Notes under the pieces: generated by a model
Database searches by the model: none
What the model was told of the DNA's origin: nothing
Seen by the model: only the letters and a program-made list of their open reading frames with translations
Made by a program: the position numbers and the translations under genes
Shown here: positions 42,569-51,339 of the stretch, piece after piece
Layout: every line of letters begins with the position of its first letter
Position numbering within the stretch: position 1 is the stretch's first letter
DNA from: Gemmatimonadota bacterium
GTDB lineage: Bacteria > Gemmatimonadota > Gemmatimonadetes > Longimicrobiales > Gaopeijiaceae
Assembly: GCA_028873845.1 (NCBI GenBank)
Contig: JAPPNO010000089.1
Span: forward strand, 1 to 60,376
Direction: 5' to 3'
DNA length: 60,376 nucleotides

Positions 42569-43974
42569 AGGAAGAGAGAAAACGAGAGAAGGTCGCCGTG
42601 ATCGGGTTGGGCGCCAGCGGAGACGCCGCGGCCCGGCTGGCCCTTCGGAAAGGAGCGAAAGTTCATGTCACGGATACGAGCAGCGAGAACCCGGTTGCAG
42701 CTCGTGGAGCCGTCCTGCGGGACCTCGGCGCCGAGGTCCGGCTGGGCGGCCACGATGTCGAGGCAATCGCCGCGGCCGACACCGTCGTCGCCAGTCCGGG
42801 AATCCCGCCCGGCGCCCCGGTGCTCGCCGCCCTTCGCGCACGGGGTGTCGCTTGGATATCGGAGCCTGAGTTCGCCTGCCGGTTCATCGCGAGTCCACTG
42901 ACGATCGTGACCGGCACGAACGGAAAGACCACGACCGCGGCGCTCTGCGCCCACCTCCTGCGCGAGGCGGGCGTGGACGTGGCGCTCGGGGGGAACATCG
43001 GGGGTGGCCTGGGCCCTCCGGCGTCGACCCTCGCGGCCGCCGACCCCGTGGCGGATCGGATCGTGCTGGAGATGTCGTCGTTCCAGCTGGCCCACATCGG
43101 GGACCTGACCCCCGATGTGGGCGTCATGACGAACCTGGGTGTGGACCACATGGACCGCTACGTCACGGTGGCGGACTACCACCGCGACAAGCGGCGCCTC
43201 TTCGAAGCAGGCGACGAGAATACCACATGGATCGTCAACGGCGACGACCCCGCCGTGCTGGCGATGGCCGGGGATTACCCGGGAAGCCGCCTGACCTTTT
43301 CGCTCGAGACGGCCGGGTCGCCGGGGGCGTACCTGTCGGCGGGGGACCTGGTGCTGGATCCGGGCGGCCTCGGCGGCGTCGCCGGTGCCCGGGGGCCGTG
43401 CAGGGTTGCCGGCGTCTCCGACGTCCGCCTGCTGGGCCGCCACAACCTGGCCAACGTGCTGGCCGCGCTCCTGGCCGCGTCCGCTTCCGGCGCATGCGCC
43501 GCCACCGCACCGGCTGCGCTTCGCTCCTTCGCACCGCTGCCGCACCGGCTCGAGCCCGTCGGGACCTTCGGCGGCGTCCTCTGGGTGAACGACTCGAAGG
43601 CGACGAACGTGGCCGCCGCCGCGAGCGCGCTCGGAAGCCTGGACGGCCCCATCGTGATGCTGGTGGGCGGAACCGACAAGGGCGAGGACTTCGGCGGCCT
43701 GGTGTCCGCAATGGGCGGGCGGGTCCACACCGTCGTGTGCTACGGGGCCGCGGGGGAGAGGGCCGCGGCGGAGATCGGGGTGGCGGTGGGGCGCGGGGTG
43801 GCGGTGAGGCGCGTCGCGGGTGGCTTCGAGGAGGTCGTGTCCGCGGCCCGCTCGGCGGCGCGGCCCGGCGACACCGTCGTGCTCGCGCCGGCATGTTCCA
43901 GCTTCGACATGTTCCCGGACTACCGTGCCAGGGGCGACGCCTTCCGTACCCTGGCGGCTGGAGGCGGAAGGTGA
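42565..43974 (+). CDS. murD: UDP-MurNAc-L-Ala:D-Glu ligase MurD
   Basis: This 469-residue protein starts at GTG 42565. It has an N-terminal Rossmann motif (VAVIGLGASGDAAARLA), VASPGIPPGAPVL, the ATP loop IVTGTNGKTTT near 114, LEMSSFQLAHI, NLGVDHMDRY, RLEPVGTFGGVLWVNDSKATN and LAPACSSFDMFPDYRARG. It adds D-glutamate to UDP-MurNAc-L-Ala. The charged N-terminal extension (KEERKREK) is short and normal. It overlaps ftsW by 4 bases. Confidence 0.96.
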   Translation: MKEERKREKVAVIGLGASGDAAARLALRKGAKVHVTDTSSENPVAARGAVLRDLGAEVRLGGHDVEAIAAADTVVASPGIPPGAPVLAALRARGVAWISEPEFACRFIASPLTIVTGTNGKTTTAALCAHLLREAGVDVALGGNIGGGLGPPASTLAAADPVADRIVLEMSSFQLAHIGDLTPDVGVMTNLGVDHMDRYVTVADYHRDKRRLFEAGDENTTWIVNGDDPAVLAMAGDYPGSRLTFSLETAGSPGAYLSAGDLVLDPGGLGGVAGARGPCRVAGVSDVRLLGRHNLANVLAALLAASASGACAATAPAALRSFAPLPHRLEPVGTFGGVLWVNDSKATNVAAAASALGSLDGPIVMLVGGTDKGEDFGGLVSAMGGRVHTVVCYGAAGERAAAEIGVAVGRGVAVRRVAGGFEEVVSAARSAARPGDTVVLAPACSSFDMFPDYRARGDAFRTLAAGGGR

Positions 43975-45170
43975 ACGCCCGGCAGGCGTGGCAGGGACGT
44001 TCCCTGGTGTGGGCGGTGGACGTGGCCCCCGGGTTCAGGGCTTCGCTTTCCTCCACCGGGCTGGGACGCGGCTGGGAATCCGCCACCGTCGTTGCGCTCA
44101 TCGGGGCTCTCCTCCTCTTCGGCCTCCTCACCCTGCACAGCGCAAGCTCCGTGATGGCGCAGCGGGTGGATCTGCCCCACTACCACTACGTCGGGCGACA
44201 GGCGACCGGCGTGGTGATCGGGATGCTGGCGATGTTCGCCTGCGCCCGTGTCCCGACGGAGTATTGGCAGCGCTTCGCGCCCCATCTCATGCTGGGTTCG
44301 CTGGCCCTTCTGATCGTCGTCATTCTCCCCTTCACGCACGCCATCGCGCCCGAGGTCAACGGCGCCCGCAGATGGTTGCGCGTCGGGGTGACGGTGCAGC
44401 CGTCCGACCTGGCCAAGCTGGCAGTCATCGTGTGGACGGCTGCGATGCTGGTTCGCAAACGCGAATACCTGCGAAGCCTCCGGCGCGGACTGGCCCCGTT
44501 CCTGGTCGGCTGGACCCTGGTCCTGGTGCCGATCATGCTGGAACCGGACGTGTCGACCGCGTGTCTGATCGTGGCCACCGGCGTGACCGTGGCCTTCGTG
44601 GGCGGCGCCCGCGTCGGCCACTTCGTGTTTCTGGGCCTGCCGCTCCTCCCGCTGGCGGGAACCGTGCTGGTGTCGGGATACCGTGGGGCCCGCTGGCAGT
44701 CACTGCTCCTGGATCCGGGCACCGGGGCCGACGGTTCCGCCTTCCAGGCCTATCAGAGCCTGGTGGCCATCGGTTCCGGGGGCGTGACCGGAGTGGGCTT
44801 CGGGGAAGGGCGCCAGAAGTTCGGTTTTCTGCCGGAAGCGCACAACGACTTCATCTTCGCCATGATCGGCGAGGAGTGGGGGTTTGCGGGGGCCCTGGCC
44901 GTCATCCTCTGCTTCCTGGCGCTGCTCGTGGTCGGATTCCGGATTGCCCGCCAGGCGCGCAACCTCTTCAGCCAGCTGCTGGCGGTCGGGATCGTCTCGC
45001 TGATCGGGTTCCAGGCGTTCCTCCACATCGGCGTGGGACTGGGAGTCTTTCCCGCGACGGGGCTCTCACTGCCGTTCATATCCTTTGGCCGCACCAACCT
45101 GGTGGTCATGCTCGCGGCCGTGGGAATGCTGCTGGCCGTGGCCCGCGAGGCCTCCGGAGGAGAGGCATGA
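43971..45170 (+). CDS. ftsW: Septal peptidoglycan polymerase FtsW (SEDS family)
   Basis: This 399-residue protein starts at GTG 43971 (GTGA overlap). It is a polytopic SEDS protein: TLHSASSVMA in the first helix region, VNGARRWLRVGVTVQPSDLAKLAVIVW, LEPDVSTACLIVATG, FGEGRQKFGFLPEAHNDFIFAMIGEEWG with the family's large loop, and GLSLPFISFGRTNLVVML at the end. It polymerises lipid II at the septum with FtsI. An N-terminal cytoplasmic tail of about 40 residues precedes TM1. Confidence 0.95.
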   Translation: MNARQAWQGRSLVWAVDVAPGFRASLSSTGLGRGWESATVVALIGALLLFGLLTLHSASSVMAQRVDLPHYHYVGRQATGVVIGMLAMFACARVPTEYWQRFAPHLMLGSLALLIVVILPFTHAIAPEVNGARRWLRVGVTVQPSDLAKLAVIVWTAAMLVRKREYLRSLRRGLAPFLVGWTLVLVPIMLEPDVSTACLIVATGVTVAFVGGARVGHFVFLGLPLLPLAGTVLVSGYRGARWQSLLLDPGTGADGSAFQAYQSLVAIGSGGVTGVGFGEGRQKFGFLPEAHNDFIFAMIGEEWGFAGALAVILCFLALLVVGFRIARQARNLFSQLLAVGIVSLIGFQAFLHIGVGLGVFPATGLSLPFISFGRTNLVVMLAAVGMLLAVAREASGGEA

Positions 45171-46375
45171 TGGTGGTTTTCTCCGGAGGCGGCACCGCGG
45201 GGCACTTTCACCCGGCCCGCAACATCGCCGAGGCGCTCATGGGCGAGATGCCGGATGTGCAGCCGTACTTCGTGGGCACCGAGGGCCGCGTCGAGGCCGC
45301 CGAGCTGCCCGGGCTGGGCTACCCGTACCGGCTGCTGCCGGTGGCGGGCCTGCAGAACCCCCTGGGGGCGATTCGCCGGACCGGCGGAGGGCCGCAGAAG
45401 CTAGCTCGATTCCTCCGGTCCCTTGGCGCGAACGCGCGCGCGCTGTCGCTGCTGGCGCGCGCGGTGCTGCGTCTGGTCCCCGACTTCCGCAGGCGCGGGG
45501 CGGCCGCGGTGGTTCTGACAGGCGGTTACGTGAGCGCCCCGGCCGGCATTGCGGGGCGGCTGCTGGGACTCCCGATCGTGTTGCAGGAGCAGAACCGTCA
45601 CCCCGGCAAGACCACCCGTTTCCTGTCGCGGTGGGCCCGGCAGATCCACCTCGCGTACCCCGAGGCGGCGGGAAGGCTTCCCGGGCGTGCCCGTGCGCGC
45701 GTGGTGCACTCCGGCAACCCCATCCGCCCCCTGCCGCCCATTGCCCGGCGCGGCCGCGACACCGCCCGCCGTGCCCTGGGCGTGCCGGTCGAGGGTCGTC
45801 TGCTGCTCATCGTGGGAGGAAGTCAGGGCGCACATAAGATGAACAGCGCATCGATCGAGGTATTGCAAGACGATATGCCGATCGATGGCGAGTTCGTCTT
45901 ATGGGTGACCGGGCGCACCCACTACGATTCGGTACGGGCGGCGCTGGCCGGAGTGCCGCGCCACTGCTTCGCGATCGTCCCGTACCTGGAGGGCGAGCGG
46001 ATGTACCAGGCGCTGGCCGCGGCCGATCTGGTCGTGTCGCGCGCCGGGGCCATGGCCACCTCCGAGTTCCTGGCGTGGGGTCTGCCCGCGATCCTGGTTC
46101 CGCTGCCGACCGCCGCCGGCGACCATCAGAGCGCGAACGCCCGCGCCCTCGAGACGGCCGGCGCCGCGGTGCACCTTCCCGAACGGGACGTGGCCGGCGC
46201 CGACCTGAGCGGCGTCCGTCTCTGGAGCGAGGTGCGGCGCCTATTCGACACCCCCGGCCTGCTCGCGATCATGTCCGAGGCCACGCGGAAGGGCGCCCGC
46301 CCCGACGCCGCCCGCGAAGTCGCGGCCGCCATCGCCGCGCTGCTGCGTCCCGCGACCGGGGGAGCCGCGTCGTGA
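45167..46375 (+). CDS. murG: UDP-GlcNAc:lipid I GlcNAc transferase MurG
   Basis: This 402-residue protein starts at ATG 45167 (ATGA overlap). The N-terminal glycine loop reads SGGGTAGHFHPARNIAEAL, with Ala where most MurG have a Gly (GGTGGH). Further landmarks: VLTGGYVSAPAGIAGRLLGLPIVLQEQN, RARVVHSGNPIR, LLIVGGSQGA, and VSRAGAMATSEFLAWGLPAILVPLPTAAGDHQSANA. It converts lipid I to lipid II on the inner face of the membrane. It overlaps murC. Confidence 0.95.
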   Translation: MMVVFSGGGTAGHFHPARNIAEALMGEMPDVQPYFVGTEGRVEAAELPGLGYPYRLLPVAGLQNPLGAIRRTGGGPQKLARFLRSLGANARALSLLARAVLRLVPDFRRRGAAAVVLTGGYVSAPAGIAGRLLGLPIVLQEQNRHPGKTTRFLSRWARQIHLAYPEAAGRLPGRARARVVHSGNPIRPLPPIARRGRDTARRALGVPVEGRLLLIVGGSQGAHKMNSASIEVLQDDMPIDGEFVLWVTGRTHYDSVRAALAGVPRHCFAIVPYLEGERMYQALAAADLVVSRAGAMATSEFLAWGLPAILVPLPTAAGDHQSANARALETAGAAVHLPERDVAGADLSGVRLWSEVRRLFDTPGLLAIMSEATRKGARPDAAREVAAAIAALLRPATGGAAS

Positions 46376-47793
46376 GCGCGCCCGCCGGCCTCCGTTCCCT
46401 CGCGGCCCGGGGCACCGTGCACTTCGTCGGCGTCTCCGGCGCGGGGATGGCCCCCCTGGCCGAGATGTTGCTGCGCAGCGGAGGCAGCGTTACCGGTTGC
46501 GACCTCGAGTCGGGCCGCGCGGCCGACCGCCTCAGGCGCCTCGGCCTGGAATTCAGCCGGGGCCACGATCCCGCCCACGTCGAATCGGCGGTGGCGGTGG
46601 TGGCGACCTCGGCCGTGTCCTCCGACCACCCCGAGCTGGCGGCGGCCCGGGCGCGGGGCATCCCCGTCCTGAAGCGGGCTCGCGCCCTCGGCGAGTGGGT
46701 GGGCGCGGGACGCGTGGTGGGCGTGGCCGGAACGCACGGAAAGACCACCACCACGGCCATGGCGACCCACGTCCTGGAGCACGCCGGCATCGACCCCACG
46801 GGTGTGGTCGGCGGCGAGGTCGCGGGGTGGGGCGGGAACCTCCGCCCGGGCGGTTCGGATGTATTCGTGGTCGAGGCGGACGAATACGACCGCTCCTTTC
46901 ACGAGCTCTCGCCCGAGGTGGCGGTCATCACCAACGTGGAGGCCGACCACCTGGACATCTACGGGGACCTGGACGGCGTCCGGGCCGCCTTCGCCGGTTT
47001 CGTCGACCGACTTGACCCGACGGGCACCCTGTGGGTCTGTGCCGACGACCCGGGCGCGGCGCGGCTCGGGGTGGGGGCCGGGGAGCGTACCCGCAGCTAC
47101 GGCATCGGCGCGGGCGCGCAGTTGCGCGCGGTGCGCATCAACGTGCACACGCGCGGAAGTACCTTTGCGCTCTGCGAAAACGGTCGGCGCGCGATCGAGG
47201 TGAGCGTGCGGGGTCCGGGGCGCCACAACGTGCTCAACGCGCTGGCCGCGGCCGGCGTGGGGCGCTCGTTCGAAGCGGGGTGGGAGGCGATCCGCGCCGG
47301 GCTGGCCGCCTACGAGGGCGTCTGCCGCCGCTACGAGTTTCTGGGGTGCGCGGCCGGGGTGAAGGTCATCGACGACTACGCGCACCATCCCACCGAGATC
47401 GAGGCCACGCTGGCGGCCGCCCGGGGCGCGAATCCGCGCCGCCGCCTGGTCGCGGTCTTTCAGCCCCACCTCTTCACCCGCACCCGTGACTTCCACCGCG
47501 AGTTCGGCCACGCGCTCGGCGCGGCCGACGCGGTGTGGGTAACCGACGTGTACCCTGCCCGCGAGACCGCGCTCCCCGGTGTGACCGGCGAGCTGGTGGC
47601 GGGCGCGGTGCCCGGGACCCGCGGACGGGTGACCTACCACGCCGAGCTTGCCACCCTCGCGGACGCGGTCAGCCGGGAGCTGTCGCCCGGAGACGTGTGC
47701 GTCGTCATGGGAGCCGGGTCGATCGAGTGCGCCGCACGAGATATCCTGAGCCGCCTGGGGGCGCGCGACGGGAGTGGGGAGGAAGCCGCATGA
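46372..47793 (+). CDS. murC: UDP-MurNAc:L-alanine ligase MurC
   Basis: This 473-residue protein starts at GTG 46372. It has the N-terminal HFVGVSGAGMAPLAEMLLRSG, the ATP loop VVGVAGTHGKTTTTAMATHVL near 118, VVEADEYDRSFHEL, NVEADHLDIYGD, VIDDYAHHPTEIEATLAAAR and FQPHLFTRTRDF. It adds the first stem-peptide residue, L-Ala. murB and ddl, which often follow murC, are absent; ftsQ comes next with an ATGA overlap. Confidence 0.96.
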   Translation: MSAPAGLRSLAARGTVHFVGVSGAGMAPLAEMLLRSGGSVTGCDLESGRAADRLRRLGLEFSRGHDPAHVESAVAVVATSAVSSDHPELAAARARGIPVLKRARALGEWVGAGRVVGVAGTHGKTTTTAMATHVLEHAGIDPTGVVGGEVAGWGGNLRPGGSDVFVVEADEYDRSFHELSPEVAVITNVEADHLDIYGDLDGVRAAFAGFVDRLDPTGTLWVCADDPGAARLGVGAGERTRSYGIGAGAQLRAVRINVHTRGSTFALCENGRRAIEVSVRGPGRHNVLNALAAAGVGRSFEAGWEAIRAGLAAYEGVCRRYEFLGCAAGVKVIDDYAHHPTEIEATLAAARGANPRRRLVAVFQPHLFTRTRDFHREFGHALGAADAVWVTDVYPARETALPGVTGELVAGAVPGTRGRVTYHAELATLADAVSRELSPGDVCVVMGAGSIECAARDILSRLGARDGSGEEAA

Positions 47794-48674
47794 CCGCCTG
47801 GCAGGATGTCGCCCCGCCCCGCCTCGGCGAGGAACGGCGGCGCTGGTTCCGCCGCCGCCGGCCGCGCCGGGACCTGCCCGCGCATCCGCTCGACTCGCGC
47901 CGCTTGACGGCACGGCGCCTGACCGCGCGCAGGCTGGCGGGCCGCGGGTTGCTGGTTGCCGTGGTGGCGGTGCTCGGGGCGGGTGCGGTCCGCGGGGGAA
48001 TCGCCGTCGGGAAGCGTCTGCCGGTCTTCCGGGTCGACCAGGTCGAGGTGGAGGGGACCGGCTACCTCACCCGGGATCAGGTGCGGGCCCTGGCGGGCGC
48101 ATCCGGTGCGGTCTCGGTGTGGGCGGACCGGGACCGCATGGCGGCGCGCATCGAGGAGCACCCGCTGGTGGAGTCGGCAAGGGTGGTGCGCACGCTGCCC
48201 TCGACGCTCGCGATCACGGTCGAGGAGGCCGTCCCGGTCGGACTGGTCGCATCGCCGGTGGTCGTCGCCGTAGACGGTGACGGCGACGTGCTGCCGCTGG
48301 ACCCCGCCGACCCCATTCTCGATCTGCCCCTCCTGCGCGTGCTCACCTCGCTGGCGTCGGCGTCCTGGGGCATGCGCCTGCTGGCGCACGATGTGGCCCG
48401 TGTGGCCCGGGAGGCTCCCGAAGTCTTCGCGGTCCTCTCCGAGGCCCGGCTGGGCGACCGGGAAGCCTCGCTCCTGCTTGGCGACACGGGGCTGAAGGTC
48501 CGGTACCGGCCCCCCATCTCGCCGCGGCGGCTGCGGGAGGCGGTCATTGCCATCAACGACGCGTACAAGCGGATCCCGGAGCGGGGTCTCCGGGAGGTCG
48601 ATCTGCGCTTTGCGGACCAGGTGGTGGTGCGAACCGTGGCGTTGCCGGCCGGGGAGGGGGGAGCGGGAGGATGA
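47790..48674 (+). CDS. ftsQ: Division protein FtsQ (POTRA domain)
   Basis: This 294-residue protein has an Arg-rich cytoplasmic tail of about 55 residues (RRRWFRRRRPRRD, RRLTARRLTARRLAGR), one membrane helix (GLLVAVVAVLGAGAVRGGIAVG) and an extracytoplasmic POTRA domain (FRVDQVEVEGTGYLTRDQVRALAG, then HPLVESARVVRTLPSTLAITVEEAVPVGLV). The repeated R-R-L-T-A block is a small tandem repeat. It recruits and balances FtsL/FtsI at the septum. It overlaps murC and ftsA by 4 bases each. Confidence 0.9.
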   Translation: MTAWQDVAPPRLGEERRRWFRRRRPRRDLPAHPLDSRRLTARRLTARRLAGRGLLVAVVAVLGAGAVRGGIAVGKRLPVFRVDQVEVEGTGYLTRDQVRALAGASGAVSVWADRDRMAARIEEHPLVESARVVRTLPSTLAITVEEAVPVGLVASPVVVAVDGDGDVLPLDPADPILDLPLLRVLTSLASASWGMRLLAHDVARVAREAPEVFAVLSEARLGDREASLLLGDTGLKVRYRPPISPRRLREAVIAINDAYKRIPERGLREVDLRFADQVVVRTVALPAGEGGAGG

Positions 48675-49897
48675 AATCGATCCTGGTTACCGGCCTCGAC
48701 ATCGGGTCCACCTGCACGCGGGTCGTCATCGGTGAATGCGTGAGGGAATTCCAGCGGCCCGAGGTCAGGGTGCTGGGCGTCGGCCGCGCGCCCACCAACG
48801 GGGTGCGCAAGGACCAGGTTACCGACCTCGAGGCCGCGACGGACACCGTGCGCCGTGCGCTCCAGGAAGCCGAACTGATGGCGGGCATGCGCGTCGACCG
48901 GGTCTACGTGGGGGTCTCGGGTGAACACGTCGACGCGAACCGGTCCGTGGGCGTGGTCGCGGTGGGCGCGGCGGAGATCGTGTCCCGTGACGTGAAGCGG
49001 GTGCACGCCGTGGCGCGCGCGGTGCCCGTGGTCAGGGACCGGGAACTGCTGCACGCCATCCCGCAGAACTACTTCGTCGACAACCAGGGCGGCATCAAGG
49101 ACCCGGTCGGGATGTCGGGCACCCGCCTGGAGACCGAACTCTACCTGGTAACGGGCTGTTCGGCGGTGGTGGGCAACATCGTGCGCGCGGTTGAAAAGGC
49201 GGGGTACCGGGTCCAGCACGCGGTACTGGAACCGATCGCGGCGTCGCGCGCCGTGCTGGCCGAGGATGAACGTGAACTGGGTGTGGCCATGCTGGACATG
49301 GGCGGAGCCACGACCGGCCTCTCGGTCCACTACGAGGGCAGGATCCGCCACCTCGAGGTGCTGCCGTTCGGGGGCAATGCGATTACCAGCGACCTGATCC
49401 GCGGACTCGCGGTGCCGTTTGCGGAGGCGCGCAGGATCAAGGAGCTGCACGGCGCCGCGCACGCCCGCGGCCTCGACCCGGACGAGCTCGTGGAGCTGCC
49501 CCGCACGAACGGAAGCCGCCGGGAGGTGTCGCGCGGCCTGGTGGCGGGCCTCATCGAGGAACGGATGCAGAACATGTTTCAGCGAGTCAGGCGGAGGATT
49601 CAGGACGTCCTGCCCCAGGCCACGCTGGGCGCCGGCGTCGTGATCACCGGAGGGGTGGCGGTGACGCCGGGGATACTCGCGGTGGCCAAGAGGTCCCTCA
49701 GGGCGCCGGTGCGGGTCGGCGTGCCGAGAGAGGGCCTCTCGGGGCTGATGGACGTGGTTGACGGCCCCGGCTATGCCACGGCGGCGGGGCTGGCGCTCCA
49801 CGGCGCGGATTGCTTCATGGACACGGGGGGCGGCGTTTCCACGGTGGCGTCGGGAGTGGTCACCAGGATGGGGACGTGGCTCAGGGAGTTCTTCTGA
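48671..49897 (+). CDS. ftsA: Division protein FtsA (actin-like)
   Basis: This 408-residue protein starts at ATG 48671 (ATGA overlap). It has actin-fold motifs GLDIGSTCTRVVIGE (phosphate 1), AMLDMGGATTGLSVHYEG (phosphate 2), VVITGGVAVTPGI (adenosine) and the SHS2 1C domain (VYVGVSGEHVDANRSVGVV). The C-terminal helix TRMGTWLREFF is the membrane-targeting amphipathic sequence that tethers FtsZ. It is the last gene of the fully overlapping series. Confidence 0.96.
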   Translation: MKSILVTGLDIGSTCTRVVIGECVREFQRPEVRVLGVGRAPTNGVRKDQVTDLEAATDTVRRALQEAELMAGMRVDRVYVGVSGEHVDANRSVGVVAVGAAEIVSRDVKRVHAVARAVPVVRDRELLHAIPQNYFVDNQGGIKDPVGMSGTRLETELYLVTGCSAVVGNIVRAVEKAGYRVQHAVLEPIAASRAVLAEDERELGVAMLDMGGATTGLSVHYEGRIRHLEVLPFGGNAITSDLIRGLAVPFAEARRIKELHGAAHARGLDPDELVELPRTNGSRREVSRGLVAGLIEERMQNMFQRVRRRIQDVLPQATLGAGVVITGGVAVTPGILAVAKRSLRAPVRVGVPREGLSGLMDVVDGPGYATAAGLALHGADCFMDTGGGVSTVASGVVTRMGTWLREFF

Positions 49898-49931
49898 TTT
49901 CGACACGGATGCACACTGCGGATCACACCAC

Positions 49932-49945
49932 GGGACCCCGGTCCC
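49932..49945. promoter_or_regulatory. Inverted repeat in the ftsZ leader
   Basis: GGGACC-CC-GGTCCC is a perfect inverted repeat immediately upstream of the ftsZ ribosome binding site AAGGAG (49950-49955). The 66-base ftsA-ftsZ gap is the only real gap in the cluster after mraZ. The repeat could tune ftsZ translation or be an operator. Confidence 0.4.
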
Positions 49946-49963
49946 AACCAAGGAGATGAGAAA

Positions 49964-51316
49964 ATGATTTTCGAACTCGACGAAGCCCCGCGAAACCGGG
50001 CCCTGATGCGCGTCATCGGCGTGGGAGGCGCCGGCGGCAACGCGGTCAACCGGATGATCGACGAAAAGCTGGAGGGCGTCGAATTCATCTCGGCCAACAC
50101 CGATGCGCAGGCGCTTTCCGCATCGAAGGCGCCGACCACCATCCAGCTCGGCAAGCGGCTCACGCAGGGTCTGGGCGCCGGCGCGCGGCCGGGAATCGGC
50201 CGCCAGGCCATCGCCGAGGACGCCGACGAAGTGCGTGGCACGATCGAAGGGGCCGACCTCGTCTTCATCGCGGCCGGCATGGGCGGAGGCACCGGCACCG
50301 GTGCCGCCCCGGTCATCGGCGAGATGGCGCGCGAGCTCGGCGCGCTCGTGATCGCGGTGGTCACGCGTCCATTCCGCTTCGAGGGCAAGAAGCGCCTCCG
50401 CCAGGCCGAGCAGGGGCTCGAGGAGCTGGCCCGCGCCGTCGACACCATGATCGTGGTGCCGAACGAGCACCTGCTCTCGGTCGTCGGCAAGGGCACCTCG
50501 TTCCGGGACGCCCTCAAGAAGGCCGACGAAGTCCTCCTCCAGGCAACCCAGGGCATCAGCGACCTGATCCGGGTCAGCGGCGAGGTCAACGTCGACTTCG
50601 CCGACGTGCGCACCATCATGTCCTCGTGCGGTGCCGCGCTGATGGGCACCGGGGTGGGCCGGGGCGAGAACCGGGCCCTCAAGGCGGCGCGCGACGCCGT
50701 CACCTCGCCGCTCCTGGACAACGTCTCGATCCGGGGCGCGCAGGGCGTGCTGATCAACATCACCGGCGGCTCGGACCTGACCATCGACGAAGTCACGGGG
50801 ATTTCGACCATGATCCAGGACGAGGTGGGCGACGAGGCGGAGATCATCTTCGGCGCCGTGCACGATTCGTCCATGGACGGGGAACTGCGGGTGACGCTGA
50901 TCGCCACCGGCTTCGAGGAGGACATCGAGGAGGAGGAGCAAGCCGTCATCCAGCCCGTATTCGGCGCGGCCAGGCATCAGCAGGCGGGCCTGCGCGCGGT
51001 GGGCGGCGGCCGGGTCGACCAGCCCCAGGCGCCGACCATCGTCCGGCGCGACAGCCGGGGCGAACGACGCCGGTTCGGGACGGGCGCTCCAACGCAGCAG
51101 CCGGTGCACGGGTCCGCCATGGACACGCCGCGCGCCGCCCTGGGGAGCCGCATGGGGACGGACGGCCGCCGGACGCACATGGACGCGCGTTCCTCGCGTC
51201 CCCTGGGAGGTTCGGTCGCACGCCCGTCGCTGGGCGGCAGCCAACGGGGCCACTCCGCCGTCATGGACGTAAGGGAGCTCGAGCTGCCGACATTCATCAA
51301 GAGGCTGGAAGCCTGA
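49964..51316 (+). CDS. ftsZ: Division GTPase FtsZ
   Basis: This 450-residue protein starts at ATG 49964 with AAGGAG 8 bases upstream. It has the tubulin/FtsZ motifs IGVGGAGGNAVNRMI, NTDAQAL, the signature GMGGGTGTGAAPVIGEMARELG, VTRPFRFEGKKR and the T7 synergy loop region (NVDFADVRTIM). A linker of about 110 residues rich in Gly, Arg and Ser leads to the conserved C-terminal peptide LELPTFIKRLEA that binds FtsA. It polymerises into the Z-ring. Confidence 0.97.
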   Translation: MIFELDEAPRNRALMRVIGVGGAGGNAVNRMIDEKLEGVEFISANTDAQALSASKAPTTIQLGKRLTQGLGAGARPGIGRQAIAEDADEVRGTIEGADLVFIAAGMGGGTGTGAAPVIGEMARELGALVIAVVTRPFRFEGKKRLRQAEQGLEELARAVDTMIVVPNEHLLSVVGKGTSFRDALKKADEVLLQATQGISDLIRVSGEVNVDFADVRTIMSSCGAALMGTGVGRGENRALKAARDAVTSPLLDNVSIRGAQGVLINITGGSDLTIDEVTGISTMIQDEVGDEAEIIFGAVHDSSMDGELRVTLIATGFEEDIEEEEQAVIQPVFGAARHQQAGLRAVGGGRVDQPQAPTIVRRDSRGERRRFGTGAPTQQPVHGSAMDTPRAALGSRMGTDGRRTHMDARSSRPLGGSVARPSLGGSQRGHSAVMDVRELELPTFIKRLEA

Positions 51317-51339
51317 GACGGGGACGCCGTCCGGAAAGG

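Noticed and set aside
48077-51253. Open frame of over 1,000 codons antisense to ftsQ-ftsA-ftsZ
   Set aside because: It is antisense to three certain genes, so it is a composition effect.
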